This document shows, one piece after another, positions 1-6,152 of a DNA stretch of 6,637 nt. The notes beneath the pieces were generated by a model, which saw nothing but the letters and a program-made list of their open reading frames with translations, made no database searches and had not been told where the DNA came from. Positions within the stretch are counted from its first letter, which is position 1. The number at the start of each line of letters is the position of its first letter. The translations under genes and the position numbers were made by a program. The stretch covers positions 1 through 6,637 of the forward strand of contig CAMOEH010000090.1 of the NCBI GenBank assembly GCA_946612055.1, read 5' to 3'. The DNA comes from an uncultured Bacillota bacterium. Lineage in GTDB: Bacteria > Bacillota_I > Bacilli_A > RFN20 > CAG-826.

Positions 1-206
1 GCGATGATCGTCCAAATCGGAATTACGAAGAAAGCCGACACTAAGGTGATGAGCATCGATTTCGAGATGATGCCAAAAATCCTTTCGATTCTTGCTTTGA
101 CGGCAATCGGCATCTTGAAGGCATTGAAGACCACCATTGCATAGGCGGCAAAAAACAAAACCAAGAAGGAAGCAAAGACGATCAATAAAATCACAAACCA
201 AGGCAT
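1..206 (-). CDS. Probable second sugar ABC transporter permease, LplC-like (N-terminal 68 residues only)
   Basis: The gene runs off the left edge of the window; only 68 residues are visible, read from an ATG at 206-204. A GAGGGG ribosome binding site at 217-222 sits 10 nt upstream, and the start is one base after the TGA of the upstream permease, so the two are probably translated together. Residues about 3-27 form a strongly hydrophobic helix. A basic stretch (KMPIAVKARIERIFGIISKS) follows, then a second hydrophobic segment from about residue 51. The RIFGIISKSMLITLVSAFFVIPIWTII part resembles the N-terminus of LplC/MalG-type permeases, where a basic segment precedes the first core helix. If so, the helix at 3-27 is an extra N-terminal membrane segment. 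The position directly after an LplB-type permease supports the call. Too little is visible to exclude an unrelated membrane protein; no permease EAA motif falls within the window. Confidence 0.55.
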   Translation of the reverse strand, partial: MPWFVILLIVFASFLVLFFAAYAMVVFNAFKMPIAVKARIERIFGIISKSMLITLVSAFFVIPIWTII

Positions 207-207
207 A

Positions 208-2046
208 TCACATGATCCCCTCGTTATCCGTCTTCTTGACGATATGGTTGGCAAAGACAACCAATACGCAACCAATAACCCCTTGAATGAGACCAATTGC
301 GGTCGCGCTTCCAAAATTGCTATTAAGCAACGACGTATAGGAAATGCGGCCCACCACGTCTACCGTTTGCGAAATCGTTGACGTGATTTTGCCGTTTGTC
401 ATCGCATAGATTTGGTCGAAGTTATCGCGCATCAAATTGGAAATATCCAAAATCAGCTGTAAGCAAATGACGTTCATGATGCCTGGCAAAGTGACTGTGA
501 AGGCTTGGCGAATCGGGCCGCAGCCATCGATGCGAGCGGCTTCGTATTGCTCGGGATCGATTTGGCACATGGCCGCGATATAAATAAGCGCAGACCAGCC
601 CATTCCCTTCCAAAGGGAAGATAAAGATAGCAAAGCCCACCACGGCTCGGGGACGCTATACCAGTCCGTGGTCAGGGCGAAAAGACGATTCACGAGACCC
701 GTCTCCGAATTCAATAACGAATAGAAGAGGCCCCCTACAGCAACCCAAGAGAGGAAATAAGGTATCATCGTGAGTCCTTGGAATAGCGTTTTTGGTCTTT
801 TTCTTTTCATGGAATTGATCAAAAGCGCCAAAACCAAGATGAAAGGCAAATTGGTCAAAATGCGAATCAAAGAAATGAAGATTGTGTTGCGGAAAATTCG
901 ATACATCTCCGGCGTATTCTTCGCTAAGAAGATGCCAACGAAATATTCTGGTCCTACCCATTCACTATTAAGGCCTTCAAGCAATCGATAATCCATAAAT
1001 CCAGCGCTAAGCCAAAGCATGGGGAGATATCGGAACAAGACCAAAAGCACCGCAGCAGGGATAATCAACGCATATAAGGTTTTGAAGCGGAGCACTTTCT
1101 TGACGTTTTTTCGCGAGAAAACATCTTGGAACTTCTTTTGAGCGATTCCGAAATAAAGGATCGTCCCCGTTAAAATCCCCAAAACAATGAATCCGGAAAT
1201 GAGATATCGCGACATATTCTGGCGGTAAACCACATATCCAAGATACAATCCAAAATCGCCAACGGTTGTGCCACCAGGGTTATCCGAAGTGGCTTTATCG
1301 ACTTTGATCGCTTTCGCGGTCACGGGGTAAATGGTGATCTTGTTTTTCTCCACAACAACGTTTTTGGTTTCTGCTTCATCTTCCCAAAGCGAGGAAAAAT
1401 AACGCACGGACCCATCAACTTTCACAGAAATCGAATCCACTAACGGCAAATCGATCAAATTAAAATGGACAATGCGATTGCCTTTCTTTGATAGCGCCGC
1501 TTCCGCATCTACATTAGATAAGGTTTCGCCTTTCGCCGAATTGAGTTTCAAAGAATAACGCAAAGAAGAGACGGTGAATAAAGATTGAACTCCGCTGGGA
1601 TAGACGCGGTTAAGGGAAACGCGGTCTCTTCCCTCGTAAAAATAGGCAAGATTCTCTTCCCGGGATTTGTCGTTTTTGAAGAAATCATCCGAAATTCCGT
1701 AATCGAAACTGCCGAGGCCTTTCAATTTATCAACGCGTCGGGTCGATAGCTCGGCAAAATAAGAATCGCCATCTTCCGAATAGCTTTTTACTTTGTAATA
1801 GGGATAATCGTAATAATAGCCAGAAGCCGTGTTCAATTTTTCAATATACCGATCGAAATAAGAAGAAAACCCAGATAAATCGGAAGCTTGTTCGCTTACT
1901 TTTTCTTTTTTGACCGCCACTTCAACGGTGGCTTTCCCATCCCGCATATTGGTGGTTCTCATCAAAGCGGCAGACCCGAAAAAGACGCCCACTAAAGCGA
2001 GGACATAGCCAAGTCGAAACAGTTTTTTCCGGGTCTTCTTCTCCAT
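208..2046 (-). CDS. LplB-type sugar ABC transporter permease with a large N-terminal extracytoplasmic domain
   Basis: Inner-membrane permease subunit of a carbohydrate ABC importer, 612 aa, about twice the usual 290-320 aa of LplB-family permeases. A basic N-terminus (MEKKTRKK) leads into a membrane helix at about 12-30. Residues about 31-280 are hydrophilic, with a Tyr-rich patch (GYYYDYPYY, 76-84), and should lie outside the cell. A second helix (about 281-300) and a basic cytoplasmic linker (303-323) follow. From about 324 the protein is a standard LplB-like permease: first core helix with RYLPMLW, further helices near 386-410, 425-445, 470-493, 523-540 and 580-600, and the EAA loop that contacts the ATPase at 502-523 (EAARIDGCGPIRQAF...LPG). 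It starts 3 nt after the hydrolase stop and is followed one base later by a second permease. The N-terminal domain is not one I recognise; its topology recalls the periplasmic P2 loop of MalF but it sits at a different place. Substrate is unknown; an oligosaccharide is likely. The permease call is secure. Confidence 0.93.
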   Translation of the reverse strand: MEKKTRKKLFRLGYVLALVGVFFGSAALMRTTNMRDGKATVEVAVKKEKVSEQASDLSGFSSYFDRYIEKLNTASGYYYDYPYYKVKSYSEDGDSYFAELSTRRVDKLKGLGSFDYGISDDFFKNDKSREENLAYFYEGRDRVSLNRVYPSGVQSLFTVSSLRYSLKLNSAKGETLSNVDAEAALSKKGNRIVHFNLIDLPLVDSISVKVDGSVRYFSSLWEDEAETKNVVVEKNKITIYPVTAKAIKVDKATSDNPGGTTVGDFGLYLGYVVYRQNMSRYLISGFIVLGILTGTILYFGIAQKKFQDVFSRKNVKKVLRFKTLYALIIPAAVLLVLFRYLPMLWLSAGFMDYRLLEGLNSEWVGPEYFVGIFLAKNTPEMYRIFRNTIFISLIRILTNLPFILVLALLINSMKRKRPKTLFQGLTMIPYFLSWVAVGGLFYSLLNSETGLVNRLFALTTDWYSVPEPWWALLSLSSLWKGMGWSALIYIAAMCQIDPEQYEAARIDGCGPIRQAFTVTLPGIMNVICLQLILDISNLMRDNFDQIYAMTNGKITSTISQTVDVVGRISYTSLLNSNFGSATAIGLIQGVIGCVLVVFANHIVKKTDNEGIM

Positions 2047-2049
2047 CGG

Positions 2050-2733
2050 CTAAATCAATTTCCCTTCTGTCAAAATCCTTTCAGCAATCGCGGCCATGCC
2101 TTTATCGTTAGGATGGATCGCAACGCCGGGGTGCTCAAATTGCCCAATGGCTTTATTGGATTCATCGGCGCCAATATCGCCGAGTTTAATGAGCTGGAAG
2201 CCACATTTCTTGCAAACTTCATGGATGGGGTCATCAATCGTTTTCCAGCTCCAGAAATCATCCGTTACCAGAATCTTCGAATTCGGAGCGGCGAAATAAC
2301 GAATCATCTTCTCCCAATAAGGGGCAAGAGGTTTTTTCTCCAATTGGTCACGCACTCCCCAAACGTTTTCGGCGACGCGGATAATCACAAGATCGGCTTC
2401 GAATTCTTTGGCGGCACGATATTCTTCCAAAATGGAATCGTTCCAATATTCCCTTTCCCATTTCGACATCGACAAGATGCAATAATCGACTTTGCCATGC
2501 TTCTTTTCCAAAGCGCGAAGCATGATGTGGACGTAATCGTTTTCTAGGCAAGAAGCCGCCATCCCCCAATCGTGGTTCCAGCCAATCTCTGGCTTTGGCA
2601 TATGACGGGTAATGGAATTGCCAATAAAGGCAACTTTAAAGTTGTTCCCGCCTTTTCTGACGATCATCACTTGCTTATCGTCGGTAACCTGAGCAAGAGA
2701 GGAAACGGTATTTGTTGCATTATCGTTTTTCAT
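2050..2733 (-). CDS. SGNH/GDSL-family hydrolase, probably a cytoplasmic carbohydrate esterase
   Basis: Protein of 227 aa. After a variable N-terminus of about 31 residues, a beta-strand leads into the block I nucleophile motif FIGNSIT (residues 36-42, Ser40). A block III-like IIRVAENV follows (117-124, Asn123 as the oxyanion-type Asn), and the C-terminal block V is HPNDKGM (207-213, His207 as catalytic base). The usual Asp three residues before that His is replaced by Val204, and the block II Gly is not evident, so the triad is non-classical. The IGWNHDWGMAAS stretch (50-61) recalls a subgroup often annotated only as SGNH hydrolase. There is no signal peptide, so it should act inside the cell, for example removing acetyl or other acyl groups from imported sugars. 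That role is inferred from the family and from the neighbouring isomerase and permeases. The start ATG overlaps the isomerase stop in an ATGA junction, indicating translational coupling. The gene ends with TAG. Confidence 0.85.
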   Translation of the reverse strand: MKNDNATNTVSSLAQVTDDKQVMIVRKGGNNFKVAFIGNSITRHMPKPEIGWNHDWGMAASCLENDYVHIMLRALEKKHGKVDYCILSMSKWEREYWNDSILEEYRAAKEFEADLVIIRVAENVWGVRDQLEKKPLAPYWEKMIRYFAAPNSKILVTDDFWSWKTIDDPIHEVCKKCGFQLIKLGDIGADESNKAIGQFEHPGVAIHPNDKGMAAIAERILTEGKLI

Positions 2734-4175
2734 CTTACAATCACGCTTTCTATGCCGAGGCAGTCCGCAATTTTCTTGATGGTCTCCGCTTTATGGCCGA
2801 TGCCCAAGGCATAATGGTGAGTCGGCCCTTGTTTGCACCAGCGGAGAATGAAATCTTTTGTATCCGGTGGAAAATATCCGCGCGTATTGGTATTGCCAGT
2901 CGGCGGGATTGGCCCGGCTTTGGAATAGCCTTCGCCGATGATGAATTTGAATTTCCCGTCTTCTTTTTGACCGATGCCTAACATCGTAATCGGCCCTTCT
3001 TTCAATTTGAATTCGACCGAAGCCCCACTTCCGGGTTTGCCATGATATTTGACAAGGGAGCGCAAGACGGGCTTCCCTTGGGCGATTTTGATGTGATGAG
3101 GACCATCGTGGCCGATGAGAATGGTGTTGTCGTTGAAATCAAAGGGATGAAGTTCGGCGAAAGAGCCGCCGATATCGAGCTTGTCCATAATGAGCATCGC
3201 GATATTGGTCTTGATGTCGAATTCGCCGCACATCGGGATTCCCTGCGCATTGAGGATTGAATTGCCAACAATTAGGGACGTAGCAACGTTTCTTTGAATC
3301 GAATCTTCGCTTCCTTCGTAATAGTAAGCCATCCCGTTGAGATGGTATTTGGCGACAAGGCGGTCTAACGCAGCTGCGGAGCGAGCCGATTGAAGGAGAT
3401 CCTTTTCGGTCAATTTCATCGTCACGGGGTCCGATTTTGGATCGGGCATATCGAATTCGCGACGAATAATGCCAACCTTCTCTTCGATTTCCTTATCTGT
3501 GACTTCGTTATAGCAACGAACTAAATCATCGATTTCTAATAACGGAACATGGATGCCGAAAGAGGCAGCAATCGCGGTTGGATCGGCATGCATGTCGTAC
3601 ATCGATTCCAAAACATGGCCCATTAGTGCAAGGCGCGCGCCTTTAAGCCCATGCAAAGCCTTGGCGATATCGCACCATTCGGTGATTTGCTCATCGGCTT
3701 TTTCGTCATCATGCAAAGTTCCCATGATGATGTCGGCCACTTTCTTGCCAAAGCGGATGGCTACGCCGCAGAATTCGGGTATCGAGCAAATAGAATCGTT
3801 TTCTAACTGCATGAAGGTGTTGGCTTTTTCGTAGTCCATCGCCTTCCGGGGCTGCAATCCCACCAAAACAATCGGGGCGTTGCACGATCTTAAGATGGGA
3901 GCGAAAACGCTGCTAGTCGCATAAGTGATCATGTTGCAGAAGATCACATCCGGAGCAAACGCGTTGATCTCTTCCGCGGCTTTAAACGCTTTCTCAGAAG
4001 AATCGATGATGCCAAAATCTTTCAACGTGACATCGTTGCTTTCAACTTTCTGGCAAAGGACTTGGTGAAAGCCCTTCATGTTTTCTAGTAACCCGGGGAA
4101 TTGATCCCAATATACCCCGTGAGCAACGGCAAAAATGGCAATTTTCGCCTCTCGTTTCGCGACGCGTTCAATCAT
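2730..4175 (-). CDS. L-arabinose/L-fucose isomerase-family protein (AraA-like sugar isomerase)
   Basis: Protein of 481 aa, close to the roughly 500 aa of L-arabinose isomerases, with the expected N-terminal Rossmann-like region (KIAIFAVAHGVYWDQFPG; LVGLQPRKAMDY at 104-115) and a C-terminal catalytic part. Aligning from memory with E. coli AraA, the Mn-binding/catalytic residues are all matched. CGEFDIKTN gives Glu318 (AraA E306 in GCEGDWKTA), GGSFAELHPFD gives Glu341 (E333 in GGTSFMEDY), LIGHDGPHH gives His356 (H350), and PTHHYALGIGH gives a C-terminal His at 453 or 454 (H450). It should therefore be a cytosolic metal-dependent aldose-ketose isomerase. The exact sugar cannot be read from sequence; the divergence from true AraA and the absence of araB/araD nearby argue against the standard arabinose pathway. 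An AGGAGG ribosome binding site at 4185-4190 lies 9 nt before the ATG. The start overlaps the natural end of the GH99-like frame by 8 nt, and the stop overlaps the hydrolase start by 4 nt. Confidence 0.88.
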   Translation of the reverse strand: MIERVAKREAKIAIFAVAHGVYWDQFPGLLENMKGFHQVLCQKVESNDVTLKDFGIIDSSEKAFKAAEEINAFAPDVIFCNMITYATSSVFAPILRSCNAPIVLVGLQPRKAMDYEKANTFMQLENDSICSIPEFCGVAIRFGKKVADIIMGTLHDDEKADEQITEWCDIAKALHGLKGARLALMGHVLESMYDMHADPTAIAASFGIHVPLLEIDDLVRCYNEVTDKEIEEKVGIIRREFDMPDPKSDPVTMKLTEKDLLQSARSAAALDRLVAKYHLNGMAYYYEGSEDSIQRNVATSLIVGNSILNAQGIPMCGEFDIKTNIAMLIMDKLDIGGSFAELHPFDFNDNTILIGHDGPHHIKIAQGKPVLRSLVKYHGKPGSGASVEFKLKEGPITMLGIGQKEDGKFKFIIGEGYSKAGPIPPTGNTNTRGYFPPDTKDFILRWCKQGPTHHYALGIGHKAETIKKIADCLGIESVIVR

Positions 4176-4305
4176 GGTCGGCTTCCTCCTGGTCTAAGAC
4201 GTTTTTGATGGCTTCCAAATAGGAATAGCCATAGCCTTTTTCCGGTTCGAGGAAGTTGCCCTCGGTCCATTCGTTCCAAACGCAGGTGATGAAATGGACT
4301 TTGAA
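4168..4305 (-). pseudogene. Cut-off C-terminal tail of the GH99-like gene, downstream of an in-frame stop
   Basis: Immediately after the TAA at 4306-4308, and in the same reading frame, 45 sense codons continue to a TGA at 4170-4168. They encode FKVHFITCVWNEWTEG followed by NFLEPEKGYGYSYLEAIKN. This is the conserved C-terminal block of WbsX/GH99-like proteins (WNEW-EG...LEP...YGY-YL). Its preserved sequence and its neat end overlapping the isomerase start (8 nt) show that it belongs to the upstream gene. The full product would be 379 codon positions, counting the stop as one. The stretch also contains the isomerase ribosome binding site. It has no convincing start of its own and is probably untranslated unless the TAA is read through or is an error in the sequence. 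Confidence 0.85.
4185..4190 (-). promoter_or_regulatory. Ribosome binding site of the isomerase gene
   Basis: AGGAGG on the minus strand, 9 nt before the ATG at 4175. It lies inside the last codons of the natural GH99-like frame, so isomerase translation could start on its own even though ribosomes stop early at 4306. Confidence 0.75.
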
Positions 4306-5307
4306 TTAGACTTCAGCCACGAGGCGATGCATTTTGCGGAAAACATTCTCAAAAGCAATCGGCGAGGGATTATTGACGATGGCATACCACGGATAAACGT
4401 TCATATTCTCGTAAACCTCAGATTGAATCGTCCTCGGGCTTTGGTCGATCCCCGTCATCAAATGAGGGGCGGTAGGAATGTCATAATCGACGATATCTTG
4501 CTTGGTCGCTTCATAGCCCGCTTCGACGAATTCCCAATAATCCATCGTCAGGCGGTTATCTTTATATTTGATCGGCCACCAATAACGGAGATTTTCATCA
4601 ATCTGCAATTCGTTAAGAACGCGGTTGATGTCTTTGTGGTCATCGAAAACATCTTCCATGATGGCCCCGACGGTGCAAAGATGAACTTCTCCAAGACCAC
4701 GGTCTCTTACTCTTTGACGGAAGTCAGCAAAGATTCTGCGGCATTCTTCCACTCCTCCAAGTTCATGGATGAGCTTTTCGACGTTATAGATCGCGAAGAG
4801 CAATTTCCCTTCGATGCGGATGTAATTGGGCTGCGTGAAGTATTTCTCGATGAAATCATCGGTGATGCGGATGAAATCCTTTTCGGTGACGGCACCGCTT
4901 TTTAAGCAAGGGGCGATTCCGACTCGAGGGGATGGGTGAGCGTAAATCGCATTATGGTTGCACCACAAAATCGCAAAGCCGAAATCTTTCGCGCTAGGTG
5001 CTTTTAAGAACCCTTCATCGAGGCAACGCTCGCGATATGGTCCGTCGTCATAATAATAGGTATCGAAAATAAAGCCTTTGATGCCATAGGATTTCGCGCA
5101 TCGGATCTTCTTGTCCATGACCATTGGATCGGCTTCGTCTTCATATCCCCATAATGGGACAAGCGGTTGATTATGGCCTGGGAAACGAGGTCGCGCGCAT
5201 TTTAAAACTTCCCATTCGGTCCAGCCTTTTCCATGCCAGACGTCATTACGCTTATCTTGATGCCAGTTGGGAAAATAATAGGCATAAAGGTCGATATGCT
5301 TTTTCAT
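4306..5307 (-). CDS. GH99-like / WbsX-type glycan-processing protein, interrupted by an in-frame TAA
   Basis: The visible product is 333 aa from the ATG at 5307, chosen because AAGGAG (5314-5319) lies 6 nt upstream. A longer frame would begin at 5370 but runs through the promoter-like repeats. Residues 7-55 (AYYFPNWHQD, WHGKGWTEWE, ARPRFPGHNQP, PLWGYEDEADP) and 74-90 (YGIKGFIFDTYYYDDGP) are typical of the WbsX domain, a TIM-barrel family related to GH99 endo-alpha-mannosidases and seen both in O-antigen loci and in glycan-utilisation operons. PHLMTGIDQSPRT (281-292) is the usual later motif. There is no signal peptide, so the protein is cytosolic. The exact reaction of this family is poorly defined; hydrolysis of an imported oligosaccharide is inferred from the isomerase, esterase and permease downstream. 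The gene should reach position 4168, but TAA at 4306-4308 removes the conserved WNEWTEG tail, so the product may be inactive. It is the first gene of the operon. Confidence 0.85.
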   Translation of the reverse strand: MKKHIDLYAYYFPNWHQDKRNDVWHGKGWTEWEVLKCARPRFPGHNQPLVPLWGYEDEADPMVMDKKIRCAKSYGIKGFIFDTYYYDDGPYRERCLDEGFLKAPSAKDFGFAILWCNHNAIYAHPSPRVGIAPCLKSGAVTEKDFIRITDDFIEKYFTQPNYIRIEGKLLFAIYNVEKLIHELGGVEECRRIFADFRQRVRDRGLGEVHLCTVGAIMEDVFDDHKDINRVLNELQIDENLRYWWPIKYKDNRLTMDYWEFVEAGYEATKQDIVDYDIPTAPHLMTGIDQSPRTIQSEVYENMNVYPWYAIVNNPSPIAFENVFRKMHRLVAEV

Positions 5308-5313
5308 TTTTTG

Positions 5314-5319
5314 CTCCTT
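5314..5319 (-). promoter_or_regulatory. Ribosome binding site of the GH99-like gene
   Basis: AAGGAG on the minus strand, 6 nt before the ATG at 5307. It decides the start in favour of MKKHIDLYAYYFP rather than the in-frame upstream starts near 5370 or 5349, which lie inside or next to the inverted repeat and have no such site. Confidence 0.8.
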
Positions 5320-5342
5320 TTTCAATTCAGGGAGAATCTTCG

Positions 5343-5376
5343 ATTCCATTGTAACTTTGCCAGTGCGCAATGGAAT
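5343..5376 (-). promoter_or_regulatory. Perfect 9-bp inverted repeat with candidate -10 box: probable operator/promoter of the sugar operon
   Basis: ATTCCATTG at 5343-5351 and its exact reverse complement CAATGGAAT at 5368-5376 are separated by 16 bp. On the minus strand a TACAAT box (5353-5348) falls in the downstream arm, and the upstream arm covers the -35 position. There the sequence is a poor match (ATTCCA at 17-bp spacing or TTCCAT at 16), as expected for a promoter needing an activator. It sits 36 nt before the ATG, leaving a short leader. No T-run follows on the minus strand, so a terminator is unlikely. The repeat is seen directly; the promoter and operator roles are inferred. Confidence 0.5.
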
Positions 5377-5405
5377 GGATAAACTAAAAAGGAGAGGTGG
5401 ATAAA
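5376..5405 (-). repeat. Two direct repeats of TTTATCCA, 22 bp apart: possible activator sites
   Basis: On the minus strand TTTATCCA occurs at 5405-5398 and again at 5383-5376. The start-to-start distance is 22 bp, about two helical turns, and the second copy abuts the weak -35 region. Direct half-sites with this spacing and position are typical of AraC-family activators, which often control LplB/LplC-type sugar transporter operons in Bacillota. No regulator gene is in the window. The repeats could be chance in this A/T-rich stretch. Confidence 0.4.
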
Positions 5406-5423
5406 ATTAAGATTTTGATTGGC

Positions 5424-6152
5424 TCAAATCTTTAAAACTTTAACTTCGCCAAATGAGGATTTGAAGATAGATGATGCCCTTTCAAACTCTGTTTCGGTTA
5501 AAGGGGAAAAACCCGAGGAGCGAGGCAAGCCAAGGCGGTTTCTTTTTTCTTCCATAAGAAAATGGGTGTTGAAGATATCAATCTTTGCCTTGGGGTCATC
5601 TTTGATAAGCGCTATCCGCTTACGCAACTGGTTTTCGCTCGAATTCAACGAATTCAGAATAAAGCGATAACGACGGTTAACCGAGGATTTTTTCAATATC
5701 TCCAGGTTGTCTTTATACCAGTTAAAATGCTTTGATCCCAAGATTGACTTGGCATCTTCTTTATCCCCCACTTTTACATCCACGAGCATCATGGTTGCGT
5801 ATTTCAAAGCCAAGATAAGGTGTTCTTTCGGGACGAATAAAGACGTTTCAAAGCAAATGGAAATGCCACGTTGTTGTATTTGCTTAAGCAAGGGCTCGAT
5901 TTCAAAAACAGAAAGCAAAGGCTCTCCGCCAGAAAAGCTAACGCCCCCATCTTCTCCATAGAAAGGGAGATCCTCTAAGCAGGAATGAAGGAGAGATTCA
6001 TTATCGATCTCCTTGATCCCTTCATGAGGATGGGTGCTTTCTGGATTGCAACACCATGGACATTTTAAAGGACAGCCATAAAGGAAAACCGTGGTCCGGA
6101 TACCAGGGCCGTCATCAAGACAAAAATGCTGGATATTAAAGACTTTGGCCAC
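5424..6152 (-). CDS. Radical SAM glycyl-radical-enzyme activating enzyme (PflA type)
   Basis: Protein of 242 aa that uses S-adenosylmethionine and a [4Fe-4S] cluster to abstract hydrogen from the glycine of the partner enzyme encoded just upstream. The N-terminus has FCLDDGPGIRTTVFLYGCPLKC, typical of activases. CPLKCPWC gives the CxxxCxxC cluster ligands Cys27, Cys31 and Cys34. GGVSFSGGEPL (69-79) is the SAM-binding GGE region, FETS (101-104) and VDVK (124-127) are later family motifs, and THFLMEEKRNRLG (196-208) is near the end. Only about 35 residues separate the cluster motif from the GGE motif, so there is no inserted ferredoxin-like domain; the size matches pyruvate formate-lyase activase (about 246 aa). 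I chose the GTG at 6152-6150, preceded by GAGGG, because it begins exactly where family homology begins. The longer ATG frame from 6275 would add unrelated residues overlapping the partner gene. The gene overlaps that partner by 17 nt. Confidence 0.92.
   Translation of the reverse strand: MAKVFNIQHFCLDDGPGIRTTVFLYGCPLKCPWCCNPESTHPHEGIKEIDNESLLHSCLEDLPFYGEDGGVSFSGGEPLLSVFEIEPLLKQIQQRGISICFETSLFVPKEHLILALKYATMMLVDVKVGDKEDAKSILGSKHFNWYKDNLEILKKSSVNRRYRFILNSLNSSENQLRKRIALIKDDPKAKIDIFNTHFLMEEKRNRLGLPRSSGFSPLTETEFERASSIFKSSFGEVKVLKI

Noticed and set aside
2113..2547. Open frame of 144 codons on the plus strand
   Set aside because: Lies opposite the SGNH hydrolase gene, with no family motifs; an antisense shadow.
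4306..4308. Alternative genetic code with TAA as a sense codon
   Set aside because: The glycyl radical enzyme ends with TAA at a natural family end, and other genes here end normally with TGA or TAG. Nothing supports reassignment.
4300..4312. Frameshift as the cause of the early end of the GH99-like gene
   Set aside because: The family's C-terminal motif continues in exactly the same frame after the TAA, so no insertion or deletion is needed.
4294..4905. Open frame of 203 codons on the plus strand
   Set aside because: It lies opposite the well-supported GH99-like gene, has no recognisable motif and no clear ribosome binding site. Long antisense frames are expected opposite genes with this codon use.
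5343..5376. Inverted repeat as a rho-independent terminator for the activase gene
   Set aside because: On the minus strand the downstream arm is followed by mixed sequence with no T-run, and the 16-nt loop is long.
5403..5416. Small A/T-only hairpin (AAAAT-CTTA-ATTTT) after the activase stop
   Set aside because: The 5-bp stem has no G-C pairs, so it is too weak to be called a terminator.
5640..5657. Short tandem GAATTCAAC-GAATTC repeat
   Set aside because: It lies inside the activase coding frame and reads as ordinary codons (LNSLNSS region); no sign of a functional repeat.
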